From contig JAJDZT010000071.1 in the NCBI GenBank assembly GCA_022824525.1, positions 1 to 59,153 of the forward strand: a DNA stretch of 59,153 nt, written 5' to 3'. The translations under genes were made by a program, and so were the position numbers. The stretch comes from Silicimonas sp. GTDB lineage: Bacteria > Pseudomonadota > Alphaproteobacteria > Rhodobacterales > Rhodobacteraceae. The notes beneath the pieces are model-generated. The model was given only the letters and a program-made list of their open reading frames with translations, was not told where the DNA came from and did no database searches. Shown here in pieces: positions 33,818 to 43,146 of the stretch; the first letter of the stretch is position 1, and each line of letters opens with the position of its first letter.

Positions 33818-35857
33818 ATGACAGACACAGCCCTCGTCATATTCACGCCGTCAGGCAAACGTGGCCAAGTTGCGATTGGTACACCTGTGCTCGCAGCCGC
33901 GCGTCAGCTTGGTGTTGATCTGGACAGCGTGTGTGGTGGGCGGGGCATCTGCTCGAAATGCCAGGTGTCGCCCGGTTTCGGCGACTTCCCGAAACATGGG
34001 GTCACGGCGACGGAAACGGCGTTGTCAGAGTTCAACGCGGTGGAAGCGCGTTATGACGAAAAGCGCGGATTGAAGCCCGGACGCAGACTTGGGTGTCAGG
34101 CGACGATTCAAGGCGATGTCGTCATCGATGTTCCCCCGGAAAGCCAGGTCCACAAGCAAGTGGTGCGAAAGGCTGCGGCCACGCGCGAAATTACCATGGA
34201 TCCCGCGACGCGCCTTTACTATGTCAACGTTCGCGAACCCGACATGCACGAGCCGACGGGCGATCTTCAACGCCTAACGGAAGCACTCATCGATGAATGG
34301 GAGCTACCCGGCCTTACAGCATCCCCCCGTCTCCTGGCAAAATTGCAAACCGCCCTCCGCAAAGGCGAATGGAGCGTTACGGTCGCAGTCTGGCAAGATC
34401 ACGACAAAGGAACACCTGCACTCATCGACATATGGCCGGGATATTTTGAAGGGCGTCTCCATGGTCTGGCGATCGATCTTGGGTCAACAACCATCGCGGC
34501 CCACCTGTGCGATCTGCGAAACGGACAAGTCATTGCCTCTGCAGGGTTGATGAACCCGCAAATCAGGTTTGGCGAAGACCTGATGAGCCGTGTGTCCTAC
34601 GCAATGATGAACCCCGGTGGCGCAACCGAAATGACGAAAGTTGTGCACGAGGCGATGGACACGCTCGCTCGGGACTTGGCGGAGGAAGCGAGCATTCCTG
34701 CTGACCAGATCGTCGAGGCCGTTGTCGTGTGCAACCCGGTGATGCATCACCTCTTGCTGGGGATCGACCCTGTGGAACTTGGACAGGCCCCCTTCGCGCT
34801 TGCGACATCAGATTCCGTAAAGACACGCGCCGCCGAATTCGGCCTGTCCTCAATCAATCCAGATGCGCAAGGCTATATGCTGCCGTGCATCGCGGGGCAC
34901 GTTGGCGCCGACTGCGCCGCGGTTGCCTTGTCAGAAGAGCCATACAAATCAGATGACCTTGTTCTGATTTGCGATGTCGGCACCAATGCGGAAATCTTGC
35001 TTGGTACGTCCGAAAAGGTACTTGCCTGCTCATCTCCGACTGGCCCCGCCTTTGAAGGCGCGCAAATTTCCTCGGGCCAAAGGGCTGCGCCCGGCGCAAT
35101 TGAGCGTGTCGAAATCGATCCGATCACGAAGGAGCCGTGTTTTCGTGTCATCGGCTGTGACCTCTGGTCGAACGAGGATGGCTTCGATGCGGCCACCGCT
35201 GCAACAGGGATCACCGGAATTTGCGGATCGGGCATCATCGAGGCGGTGGCCGAACTCCGCATTGCGGGACTGATGGACGCCAAGGGCTTGATCGGCTCGG
35301 CAGAAGCAACCGGGACAAACCGCGCAATTCCTGATGGTCGGACGCACGCCTACGTTCTGTACGATGGGACAACCGAGGGCGACTCGCTGATTACCGTCAC
35401 TCAAGGGGATATCCGGGCAATCCAGCTGGCGAAATCGGCGCTTTATGCAGGCGCACGGCTTCTGATGGACGAGCTCGAAATAGATCACGTGGACCGCGTT
35501 GTCCTTGCCGGCGCTTTTGGTGCACACATCTCGCCGAAGCACGCGATGGTGCTGGGCATGATCCCCGACTGTTCTCTCGACAAGGTCACCTCCGCAGGCA
35601 ACGCTGCGGGGACAGGCGCGCGCATTGCACTTTGCGATATTTCCGCCCGCGCCAGGATCGAAACCGAAGTGAAGCGCATCGAGAAAATCGAAACTGCGAT
35701 TGAGCCACGGTTTCAAGAGCACTTCGTGGCCGCCAACGCGATCCCGCATGCAACCGCACCATTCGCCGAACTTGGTAAGGTTGTGACCCTCCCAGACTTA
35801 AGCTTCAACACCGGACCGGGAGGCGAAACCGGTCGTCGCCGAAGACGCCGGGCCTGA
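33818..35857 (+). CDS. RamA-like corrinoid activation protein (2Fe-2S plus ASKHA/DUF4445)
   Basis: The 679-residue protein begins with a plant-type 2Fe-2S ferredoxin domain with cysteines C39, C45, C48 and C93. A linker region follows, then an ASKHA-type ATPase domain with AIDLGSTTIAAHLCDL and DVGTNAEILLG. Proteins of this build reductively reactivate oxidised cob(II)alamin in methyltransferase systems, driven by ATP. It ends in GETGRRRRRRA, much like the tail of the upstream methyltransferase. It would do the job of the activation domain of ordinary MetH. The EEP-family gene begins six bases after its stop. Confidence 0.9.
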   Translation: MTDTALVIFTPSGKRGQVAIGTPVLAAARQLGVDLDSVCGGRGICSKCQVSPGFGDFPKHGVTATETALSEFNAVEARYDEKRGLKPGRRLGCQATIQGDVVIDVPPESQVHKQVVRKAAATREITMDPATRLYYVNVREPDMHEPTGDLQRLTEALIDEWELPGLTASPRLLAKLQTALRKGEWSVTVAVWQDHDKGTPALIDIWPGYFEGRLHGLAIDLGSTTIAAHLCDLRNGQVIASAGLMNPQIRFGEDLMSRVSYAMMNPGGATEMTKVVHEAMDTLARDLAEEASIPADQIVEAVVVCNPVMHHLLLGIDPVELGQAPFALATSDSVKTRAAEFGLSSINPDAQGYMLPCIAGHVGADCAAVALSEEPYKSDDLVLICDVGTNAEILLGTSEKVLACSSPTGPAFEGAQISSGQRAAPGAIERVEIDPITKEPCFRVIGCDLWSNEDGFDAATAATGITGICGSGIIEAVAELRIAGLMDAKGLIGSAEATGTNRAIPDGRTHAYVLYDGTTEGDSLITVTQGDIRAIQLAKSALYAGARLLMDELEIDHVDRVVLAGAFGAHISPKHAMVLGMIPDCSLDKVTSAGNAAGTGARIALCDISARARIETEVKRIEKIETAIEPRFQEHFVAANAIPHATAPFAELGKVVTLPDLSFNTGPGGETGRRRRRRA

Positions 35858-35863
35858 TAGCCG

Positions 35864-36790
35864 TTGCGCAAAACTCTGCTGGTCCTAATCGTATTCGTGC
35901 TGCTCTGCCTGGCCGCAGGCTTCGGAGGGCGCTTTCACGGTGCGGGCGATACGATCGCGCTCGCACGACCTGTTCTGGCGCCCGCCCTCGCCCTACTCTC
36001 GCTCATTGCTTTCGCCTGTTCCTTGCGCAGGATTGCGGCAGTCGGCTTCGTCATCGTACTCGCCTCCGGCTACACGATGCTCCCGAACAGCCCGGCATCG
36101 CAGTCCGACGCAGGTGTGCAAACCTACAGTGCGTATCAGAAGAACTTGCTTTGGAGCTTGCCTGATCTTGCTCCTGTGGCAGCCGACATCCGATTGACTC
36201 AACCCGACTTCGTGATGCTGCAGGAGTTGCATCAACGGAACCGTCCAATTCTGGACATGCTCCGCTCTGACTTCCCATACCAGTATCTTTGCACGTTCTA
36301 CTCTGTCGGCGGTGTGGCTGTTCTTTCGCGACTGCCGCCAACCGAAAAATCCCCTGTCTGTGAAGAAGGTCATGGGGTCGCCGCACTTCAGGTTCAAACG
36401 GAAGGCGGCCCACTCTGGCTTGTATCGCTTCATCTGCACTGGCCTTTTCCATACAGCCAACGAGATCAGGTCAGACGTGTATTGCCTACTCTGGAAAACC
36501 TGGAAGGTCCGGTTGTCGTCGGCGGCGACTTCAACATGGTTCCCTGGTCCTATTCTGTCGAGGCCATCCAGCGCGCCACCCGGACCGTCCACGCGGGTTA
36601 CGCGGGCGGCACGTTTGCCTTCAGCCTACATCACAAGGGAATGAACCTTGCCGGTCACCTGCCCACAATACCCATAGATCATGTCCTCATTTCTCATGTC
36701 GGAGAGGTGGTGAGCCTAGATCGAAGGGACCGTTTCGGATCAGACCATTTCGGGCTTCTCGCCAGCTTCACTCTGTCAGACCACCAATGA
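35864..36790 (+). CDS. endonuclease/exonuclease/phosphatase-family membrane protein
   Basis: The 308-residue protein has three N-terminal hydrophobic segments in the first 80 residues and then an EEP (DNase I-like) domain outside the membrane. Visible motifs are LQELHQRN with the metal-binding glutamate, VGGDFNMVPWS, PIDHVL and SDHFGLLASF, which hold the metal and catalytic histidine residues. The substrate could be nucleic acid or a phosphoester lipid. The start is probably TTG at 35864, six bases after the activator gene stop, so it shares that transcript. Location next to methyl-transfer genes may be incidental. Confidence 0.82.
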   Translation: MRKTLLVLIVFVLLCLAAGFGGRFHGAGDTIALARPVLAPALALLSLIAFACSLRRIAAVGFVIVLASGYTMLPNSPASQSDAGVQTYSAYQKNLLWSLPDLAPVAADIRLTQPDFVMLQELHQRNRPILDMLRSDFPYQYLCTFYSVGGVAVLSRLPPTEKSPVCEEGHGVAALQVQTEGGPLWLVSLHLHWPFPYSQRDQVRRVLPTLENLEGPVVVGGDFNMVPWSYSVEAIQRATRTVHAGYAGGTFAFSLHHKGMNLAGHLPTIPIDHVLISHVGEVVSLDRRDRFGSDHFGLLASFTLSDHQ

Positions 36791-36833
36791 ACTTGACCGA
36801 CGGCGTCACCAAGATTACCCCTCTTCTGTCCCT

Positions 36834-36907
36834 GCGGGTGTAGCTCAATGGTAGAGCAGGAGCTTCCCAAGCTTAAGACGAGGGTTCGATTCCCTTCACC
36901 CGCTCCA
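36834..36907 (+). tRNA. tRNA-Gly (anticodon CCC)
   Basis: A 74-base cloverleaf can be drawn with acceptor stem GCGGGTG/CACCCGC, D stem GCTC/GAGC, a T arm with the loop TTCGATT, and an encoded CCA end. The anticodon is CCC at 36866-36868 in the loop TTCCCAA, which reads GGG glycine codons. The outermost anticodon-stem pair (27-43) is a G-A mismatch. It lies between the EEP gene and a thioesterase gene. Confidence 0.95.
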
Positions 36908-36920
36908 GTTCTTCGGTGCA

Positions 36921-37412
36921 ATGACTGACCTTCTGAAAACCCTGAACCGACCCGCCCTCGAAGCTCTTGGTATTGAGGGCTTTTCCTATGGCTACGGCGA
37001 TCGCGTGCGCTTCGGCGAACTCGACGCATTGAACCATGTGAACAACGCCGTTTATCTTCGTTGGTTCGAAAATATTCGTGTCAGCTACGTTCAGGACTAT
37101 GGCCTGACCAGCTACGGCGCGCCTGATGACCCGCAGCTTGTCGTGCGTCGCGTCACCGCAGACTACTTTGCACCTGTTCTGCAAAACGCAGTCTATGTTG
37201 TCACGGCTCGCACAACTCTCGTAAAGCCATCCAGTTTCATAATGGAATATGGGTTGTTCGTTGATGGCCGATGCATGGCCTCAGGCGAAGCAGTGGGCGT
37301 GAGCCTTTCCGCTGATGGGTCCGCGCGCCAGAACCATCGCCCGGACGCAGTGCGGGCGATGGTGGAGCGTGATGGGGCGAAAACCGAAGGTTTTGATCCC
37401 TCAGGACATTGA
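36921..37412 (+). CDS. hot-dog-fold acyl-CoA thioesterase
   Basis: The 163-residue product matches the 4-hydroxybenzoyl-CoA thioesterase/YbgC type: FGELDALNHVNNAVYLRWFEN carries the aspartate and asparagine residues of the active site (residues about 33-53), followed by a beta-rich half with VVTARTTLVKPSSF. Such enzymes hydrolyse acyl-CoA thioesters. The exact substrate is unknown. It starts 14 bases after the tRNA and overlaps the convergent VOC gene by 12 bases at its end. Confidence 0.88.
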   Translation: MTDLLKTLNRPALEALGIEGFSYGYGDRVRFGELDALNHVNNAVYLRWFENIRVSYVQDYGLTSYGAPDDPQLVVRRVTADYFAPVLQNAVYVVTARTTLVKPSSFIMEYGLFVDGRCMASGEAVGVSLSADGSARQNHRPDAVRAMVERDGAKTEGFDPSGH

Positions 37413-37781
37413 GGCGATACCAAACATGTTGCCTTCGCTATCCATCGACAGGGACACGAAACCGTACTGTCCAATCGAGAATTTGGGCCGGATGACCTGC
37501 CCTCCGGCTGCGGTGACCCGCGCTTCCTCGACGGCACAATCCTCCGATGAGAAATACACAATCGTTCCTCCCACCCCGGGGCGCCCGTGCGGCGACTTCG
37601 ACAGCCCGCCTCCAGCGCCATAGGCGTTCATTTCGGCGGGAAAACTCATGATTTGTGTTTCCCCGGTCGGGTCCCCAATGGGTTCGAGCTTGCGTTCAAA
37701 CACGGTTTCATAAAAAGCCACCGCCCGTTCGAGGTCTTCCACAAAGATATCAAACCATCCAATTGCGTTCATCTGCGACAT
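37401..37781 (-). CDS. VOC-family (glyoxalase-like) protein
   Basis: This protein of about 126 residues has the vicinal-oxygen-chelate pattern: IGWFDIFVEDLERAVAFYE near the start, GGTIVYFSSEDCAVEEA in the middle, and VSLSMDSEGNMFGI at the end. The family uses a divalent metal for varied reactions or binds small ligands. I prefer the ATG at 37781 because GGGAG lies seven bases before it; 37787 is an alternative. It is preceded, on the same strand, by an AraC regulator's convergent neighbour region and overlaps the thioesterase stop. Confidence 0.87.
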   Translation of the reverse strand: MSQMNAIGWFDIFVEDLERAVAFYETVFERKLEPIGDPTGETQIMSFPAEMNAYGAGGGLSKSPHGRPGVGGTIVYFSSEDCAVEEARVTAAGGQVIRPKFSIGQYGFVSLSMDSEGNMFGIASMS

Positions 37782-37849
37782 AGTCATCTCCCGTTTCTGT
37801 CGTCTTCGGGAGGATGGTAACAGCCGCTTGTCACACGGTATTGTAGATT

Positions 37850-38590
37850 TCAGACATCGTATTTTCGGGAATACTGGCCGGGAGTATATCCCGTTGCACG
37901 CCGGAAAGCGTGGATGAAGTGGGGTTGATCTGCATAGGACAACGAAGGCTCACCGTGAAGTGACTGCTGCAAGCGGATCACCTTGAGAAAGTCGTGTGGA
38001 GCGAAGCCGGTCGTTTCCTTCAGTACCCGCTGAAGCTGGCGCGGTGACAAGCCAGCGGCTTGGGCCATGTCCCCCACGTTATGGATGTCATCGATATGCG
38101 CGAAGATTCTTTCCGTCACAGGGTTTGAGGCGACGACTCCGTCTTGAAGCAACGTATCGACGAAATCAGAAAGCACCTCCTGTTGCACTTTGAAGGGCTG
38201 ACCGACGAGTGAGTTGTTCAACGACGCAATGGGAAGATGACCCTCATAAGCTGTATCCACCTGCCCATATGCGACCGGCACCCTGTTTTGTTGCCAGACA
38301 CCCGGCAGAAACCGGACATTTACGAAATGGAAGGAGCGCCCAAGATTCAACTCTTCGGACGACGCCTTCAATCGCGTAACCCCGGCAACATTCACATTCT
38401 GCTGGTCGCAAACCAGATACGTACAGGCGTCCGGCAAAGCGTGGAAACGGTAGTCCTGTTCGAGTGTCTGAGGCGTATCGAGCCTGAGATAGCGATGCAC
38501 GACGCTTTTCAGATGCGGCGGAGGTTCCGCCTCTTCGAACCGGACACCATCAACGGAACGGTCCCGGCCATTGCCCGTGGGATCGTACAT
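37850..38590 (-). CDS. AraC-family transcriptional regulator
   Basis: The 246-residue protein has an N-terminal ligand-binding-type domain and a C-terminal double helix-turn-helix. The DNA-binding part shows NVGDMAQAAGLSPRQLQRVL and the second helix region FIHAFRRATGYTPGQYSRKY. No cysteine or metal motif tells the effector. It starts 12 bases before the end of pgi on the same strand and may be read from the glucose-operon transcript, which makes sugar or central-carbon control a possibility. Confidence 0.9.
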   Translation of the reverse strand: MYDPTGNGRDRSVDGVRFEEAEPPPHLKSVVHRYLRLDTPQTLEQDYRFHALPDACTYLVCDQQNVNVAGVTRLKASSEELNLGRSFHFVNVRFLPGVWQQNRVPVAYGQVDTAYEGHLPIASLNNSLVGQPFKVQQEVLSDFVDTLLQDGVVASNPVTERIFAHIDDIHNVGDMAQAAGLSPRQLQRVLKETTGFAPHDFLKVIRLQQSLHGEPSLSYADQPHFIHAFRRATGYTPGQYSRKYDV

Positions 38591-38602
38591 GAATCGACCC
38601 GC

Positions 38603-40213
38603 TCAGGATGAGTTGCGCTGCAGGAACGCGACCAATGCCACGGTGGAACCGTCTTTGCTCTCCGCTCCTTCGCGACCAGCAACAATGGGCTCAAGCGCAT
38701 TTGCAAGCTCCTTGCCCAATTCGACGCCCCATTGATCGAAAGAGTTGATGCCAAGCATCACGCCCTCGACAAACACACGATGTTCGTAAAGGGCCACGAT
38801 CTGCCCAAGCACAAACGGTGTGAGCTTCGGGTAGACCAGCGTTGTCGAAGGCCGGTTACCCGGGAAAATCCTGTGGCGCGCCTGGCGCTCCAACTCATCA
38901 CCGTCAAACTTGCCGGCCATCAAAGCGCGCGCTTCTTCCAAGGAACGTCCGCGCATCAGTGCCTCCGACTGCGCAAGACAATTCGCCTTGAGCAGGCGAT
39001 GATGAACGCCCAACTCAGGCTCGTGCGCTTCTGCACCCACCATGAATTCGCAAGGAATAACTGCCGTGCCCTGATGGATCAGCTGGTAGAAGGCGTGCTG
39101 TCCGTTGGTTCCGGGCTCGCCCCATACCACCGGACCGGAAACGGTTCCAAGCGCAGCGCCATCAAGCGCCACGGACTTGCCGTTACTCTCCATCTCCAAC
39201 TGTTGGAGATAGGCAGGAAGCCGGGAAAGACGCTGTTCATAGGGCAAAACAGCCCGCGTTCCGAACCCCATCCCCTGATGATGCCAGATTCCGGTGAGAG
39301 CGAGCATGACGGGGATGTTCTCGACCGGTGCAGCAGAGCGGAAATGCAAGTCCATGGCTTCCCCACCTTGAAGGAAGACACGGAAGGCATCTGCCCCGAT
39401 CGCAATCATCAATGAAAGCCCGATCGGGCCCCACATCGAGTAACGCCCGCCAACCCAATCCTCGAAACCGAACACACGGTCGGGATCAATCCCGAAAGCG
39501 CCCGTCTTGTCCGAAGCGGTGGAAAGTGCTGCAAAATGTCGACCCGATTGACTGTCGCCAACGGCATCTCCAAGCCATCGCCGTGCCGTCTCGGCATTCG
39601 TCATCGTTTCAATGGTCGTGAAAGTTTTTGAAGCAACGATTACGAATGTCGTCGCCGGATTGAGACCGAGCAACGTATCGTTGATTTGCGCGCCGTCGAC
39701 GTTCGAGACGAAATGCACCTTCGGCCCGTCATGATAGGGTGCCATGGCGATGGCTGCCATCGCGGGACCAAGGTCAGACCCGCCAATGCCGATATTGACC
39801 ACGTCGGTGACCTGACCGCCGCTCACGCGGAAGATACCCGTGCGCACATCCTCTGCAAAAGCCGACATCCGGTCGAGCGTCTCAAGAACGCCTGGCATGA
39901 CATCGTTGCCGTCTACCATGACCGGATCGCCAGACAGGTTTCTGAGCGCCGTGTGCAAGACCGCGCGCCCTTCCGTTTCGTTGATCTTTTCGCCGGAGAA
40001 CATGGCGTCGCGTCTGGCGGGCACGCCGGCAGCCTCATACATCTCTATCAAGAGATCGCGGTCGGACACTCCCATCGCCGTCTTGGAATAGTCGAACAAC
40101 AACCCACCGGCTTCGATCGAGAACTCTTGGGCTCGGTTCGGTGCATCGAACCGGGCGAGTATTGGCGTCTTTCGTGCCTCAGCGGCCGCCGTCTGCAATT
40201 TTTTCCAGTCCAT
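38603..40213 (-). CDS. pgi: glucose-6-phosphate isomerase
   Basis: Pgi interconverts glucose-6-phosphate and fructose-6-phosphate. The 536-residue length is normal for the bacterial long form. Family signatures are [18 protein letters not shown] and [18 protein letters not shown], and the catalytic-site region [12 protein letters not shown] is present. It is the last enzyme of the operon zwf-pgl-(SUKH-like)-pgi, so it links glucose phosphate pools to the Entner-Doudoroff and pentose phosphate routes. The start is 23 bases after the SUKH-like stop. Confidence 0.96.
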   Translation of the reverse strand: MDWKKLQTAAAEARKTPILARFDAPNRAQEFSIEAGGLLFDYSKTAMGVSDRDLLIEMYEAAGVPARRDAMFSGEKINETEGRAVLHTALRNLSGDPVMVDGNDVMPGVLETLDRMSAFAEDVRTGIFRVSGGQVTDVVNIGIGGSDLGPAMAAIAMAPYHDGPKVHFVSNVDGAQINDTLLGLNPATTFVIVASKTFTTIETMTNAETARRWLGDAVGDSQSGRHFAALSTASDKTGAFGIDPDRVFGFEDWVGGRYSMWGPIGLSLMIAIGADAFRVFLQGGEAMDLHFRSAAPVENIPVMLALTGIWHHQGMGFGTRAVLPYEQRLSRLPAYLQQLEMESNGKSVALDGAALGTVSGPVVWGEPGTNGQHAFYQLIHQGTAVIPCEFMVGAEAHEPELGVHHRLLKANCLAQSEALMRGRSLEEARALMAGKFDGDELERQARHRIFPGNRPSTTLVYPKLTPFVLGQIVALYEHRVFVEGVMLGINSFDQWGVELGKELANALEPIVAGREGAESKDGSTVALVAFLQRNSS

Positions 40214-40236
40214 CTCACCCCCTGAGTTTTGGTCGC

Positions 40237-40854
40237 TTATCCACTTTCCGCGGCAACGAATGCTGCAAACGGGTCCCCATCATGATCATACGGCAGCAAG
40301 GAACCACCTGTGGCCGGGTAAAGGAGGCCATAATGCTCCGACACCCAAGACATGATGTCCACCGGTTCCGGCCAGTCACCGTCGCGCTGATGTTCCCAGT
40401 TCAACTCTGGTGTCACCATAAGATCATCGCGCCCTTCGATTGACGTGTAGCCCATCGTCAGGATCACGATCAGATCCTCAACCCGTTCCGCAACCGTAAA
40501 CGCCTCGCCCTCAGAGCCAAGGAAGACATACCGATCCACCGCACCGGGATGGCGCCAAAGCGCGATGTGGCTGCCGTCACCGCCGCAATGCACAAACGGA
40601 ATGACCTGCTTTTCAAGGCCGTCACGCGAAAACCAGAAACGCACCAAATCAGGCGGCGGCTCGAAACAGACGTGGCTCCACAGCTCACTCTTCCCGTGGG
40701 AAGTAAACATGCTCAGCCAAGGCATGCCTCCGACTGTTTCGTGTCGATGCCCGCGCTCCTCTAACCACGAAATCAGAGCCCAGAGAGGGTGCGGTAAGTC
40801 GATGTCAAAGTCTGTAAGGCTGTTTCGAAGGTGCGATTCGAAAGTGGTGCTCAT
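40237..40854 (-). CDS. SUKH/SMI1-KNR4-like hypothetical protein
   Basis: The 205-residue product has a central part resembling SUKH domains: [18 protein letters not shown] followed by [31 protein letters not shown]. Such domains are known as immunity proteins and as regulators of cell-wall or cell-cycle processes. No toxin gene lies beside it. It begins two bases after the pgl stop and precedes pgi by 23 bases, so it is firmly inside the glucose operon. A regulatory or scaffold role in that operon is a guess, and the fold call is tentative. Confidence 0.6.
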   Translation of the reverse strand: MSTTFESHLRNSLTDFDIDLPHPLWALISWLEERGHRHETVGGMPWLSMFTSHGKSELWSHVCFEPPPDLVRFWFSRDGLEKQVIPFVHCGGDGSHIALWRHPGAVDRYVFLGSEGEAFTVAERVEDLIVILTMGYTSIEGRDDLMVTPELNWEHQRDGDWPEPVDIMSWVSEHYGLLYPATGGSLLPYDHDGDPFAAFVAAESG

Positions 40855-40856
40855 GT

Positions 40857-41516
40857 TCAGGGGGCCCAGTGAATATCTGCCTGTCCCAGCACTACCCTGA
40901 TTGGGGCTTCCAAAAGGTTAGCGCTTTGCGCTTCGTCCAATGCAGCCTTTTTCTCTTCACCCCGGATTAGCACATGCGTAGAGATCGCTCCGGAAAGCAC
41001 CGGCGCTGTCAGCGTAATACGGTTCTCCAAACCTTCTGACGCAGCCACGGCCATCAGGGGCGGTGCGTTGCGATCCAGTGCGGCTGCAAGATCGGGCGAT
41101 CCGGGGAACAAGGATGCCGTATGCATGTCGCTCCCCATTCCAAGCACCATCACATCGATCGGCAAGAGTGCCTTCAAGCGCTCGATTTCCGCACTGGTGT
41201 CATCGCCTTCCGGCACCAAACGGACAAATTGTGCGGCGGCAGCGCGACTGACGAACAGACGCTCCCGCAACAGGCGCTCGTTCGAGCGCTCGTGATCCGG
41301 TGGCACTTGCCGCTCGTCTGTGAGGATGACGTCAACGCGCGACCAGTCCAGATCGGCCGCGCAAAGCTCATCAAAAACTGGCCCGGGCGTTGTTCCACCT
41401 GGCACGGCGAGGCTTGCACGATCCTTATGAAACAGCGTGTTCTCCAGTTCCCCAGCCAATTTGTTGGCAAGGTCGATGAACATCATATCGCAATCTGGAT
41501 AGGTGATCAGGTTCAC
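40857..41516 (-). CDS. pgl: 6-phosphogluconolactonase
   Basis: Pgl hydrolyses 6-phosphogluconolactone, the step after glucose-6-phosphate dehydrogenase. The product of about 219 residues shows ASLAVPGGTTPGPVFDEL, VILTDERQVPPDHERSNERL and VLGMGSDMHTASLFPG, the SugP/DevB-type sites. I chose GTG 41516, which overlaps the zwf stop as GTGA and has GGGAG upstream. A longer frame reaches 41534 with TTG. It is translationally coupled to zwf. Confidence 0.95.
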   Translation of the reverse strand: MNLITYPDCDMMFIDLANKLAGELENTLFHKDRASLAVPGGTTPGPVFDELCAADLDWSRVDVILTDERQVPPDHERSNERLLRERLFVSRAAAAQFVRLVPEGDDTSAEIERLKALLPIDVMVLGMGSDMHTASLFPGSPDLAAALDRNAPPLMAVAASEGLENRITLTAPVLSGAISTHVLIRGEEKKAALDEAQSANLLEAPIRVVLGQADIHWAP

Positions 41517-42967
41517 GGACGGATCTCCCGCCAACGTCGGCCTTCCTTGTGCAAAAGCATGGCGGCTTCTTCCGGTCCTGTTGATCCACTGTCATAGGTG
41601 TAGGGTCGGTCACCGCGTTCTGTCCAACCCTCGATCAGAGGATCCGTCCACGCCCATGCCGCTTCGACCTCGTCCCCCCGCATAAAGAGCGTCTGGTTGC
41701 CCCGGATCACGTCCATGATCAGACGCTCATATGCGTCGGGTACATCTTCCGCTTCGGGTCCAAGCGCATCCGCAAATGTCATGTCGAGGGGAACGTCAAC
41801 CAATCGCATGCCACCCGGGCCTGGCTCCTTGATCGTTACGAACAGGTCCATGCCTTCATTCGGCTGCAGCCTGATCGTCAGCACGTTCCGATGTCGCCCG
41901 GCGGCCTGCCCGAATATCGAGTGCGGCGCATCTTTGAAAACCACAGCGATTTCGGAGTACCGCGCCTTAAGGCGCTTGCCAGTTCGCAGGTAGAAAGGCA
42001 CCCCGGCCCATCGCCAATTCGAAATCGCTAGTTCCATCGCAATGTAACTTTCGGTGATGCTCTCCGGATCCTCGACCTGCTCAAGGTAGGAAGCCCCCGC
42101 CTCCGGACTCACGTACTGTCCGCGTACGATATGCTCCGGCGTCACCGGTTCAAGCGCGCGAATGACTTTGAGTTTTTCGTCCCGCACTGCGTCCGGGTCG
42201 AACCGCGAAGGAGGTTCCATGGCCGTCAGGCAGAGAAGCTGCATCAAATGATTTTGCATCATGTCACGCATTGCGCCCGATTTGTCGTAATAGGCGCCAC
42301 GCCCATCCACGCCCACGCTCTCGGCAACGGTGATCTGCACATGGTCGACGTACTGCGCATTCCAAAGGGGTTCGAACAACATGTTGCCGAAACGCACGGC
42401 CATGAGATTCTGAACCGTCTCTTTCCCAAGGTAGTGATCGATCCGGTAAATCTGACTTTCGTCGAAATGATCCCGCAGTGTTTTGTTGAGTGCCTTGGCG
42501 CTTTCAAGATCGCGTCCGAACGGTTTTTCAACCACGATCCGGCAAGACGGTCCTGCGCAGGAATGCCCGTGAAGTCTTTCCGCGAGTGGCCCGAAGAGAG
42601 ACGGCGCGACGGAGAAATAGAAGGCACGCACGACGTCCTTCCGCAGCATCGTCGACAACTCTTTCCAACCGCCGTCACCCATGGCGTCGATGGTCACGTA
42701 ATCGATCCCATCGAGAAAGCCGTTCACAGTTTTCTCACTGCGCGCGTCCTTCGGCACAAACTCTTCGAGCGCCTTCTTGACCTCAGCCTGATATCCCTTG
42801 CGGTCCATATCGGAGCGCGCGGCACCAATGATGCGGGCATCGGCGGGCATTTGACCGGAATGATAACGACGGAAGAGACCGGGCAAAATCTTGCGCCGCG
42901 CAAGATCGCCAGTGCCCCCGAAAATGACGAGGTCGAAATTATCGACCGGTATAACCCGTGAGACCAT
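41513..42967 (-). CDS. zwf: glucose-6-phosphate 1-dehydrogenase
   Basis: Zwf oxidises glucose-6-phosphate with NAD(P)+ and opens the Entner-Doudoroff and oxidative pentose phosphate routes. The 484-residue protein has the nucleotide-binding motif FGGTGDLARRK near the start and the substrate-site signature RIDHYLGKETVQN. The family end is normal. It heads the operon, and the roughly 180 bases upstream to the divergent radical SAM gene hold the presumed promoter. No edd or eda is in this window. Confidence 0.97.
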   Translation of the reverse strand: MVSRVIPVDNFDLVIFGGTGDLARRKILPGLFRRYHSGQMPADARIIGAARSDMDRKGYQAEVKKALEEFVPKDARSEKTVNGFLDGIDYVTIDAMGDGGWKELSTMLRKDVVRAFYFSVAPSLFGPLAERLHGHSCAGPSCRIVVEKPFGRDLESAKALNKTLRDHFDESQIYRIDHYLGKETVQNLMAVRFGNMLFEPLWNAQYVDHVQITVAESVGVDGRGAYYDKSGAMRDMMQNHLMQLLCLTAMEPPSRFDPDAVRDEKLKVIRALEPVTPEHIVRGQYVSPEAGASYLEQVEDPESITESYIAMELAISNWRWAGVPFYLRTGKRLKARYSEIAVVFKDAPHSIFGQAAGRHRNVLTIRLQPNEGMDLFVTIKEPGPGGMRLVDVPLDMTFADALGPEAEDVPDAYERLIMDVIRGNQTLFMRGDEVEAAWAWTDPLIEGWTERGDRPYTYDSGSTGPEEAAMLLHKEGRRWREIRP

Positions 42968-43146
42968 GTGGACCTCCTTCAGACGTGGCTGATACCGCTA
43001 ACATCGCGCGCCTAGCGCATATCGCCGCGATACCTCAAAGTCCAGATGACAGTTGCACATCACATCTTCGTCACGAAAACCAGCTTTTGCTTCCTCTCGC
43101 CCATTAACCCGCTTAGGTACATGGGAATGCAGGAAAAAGGCCCCTC

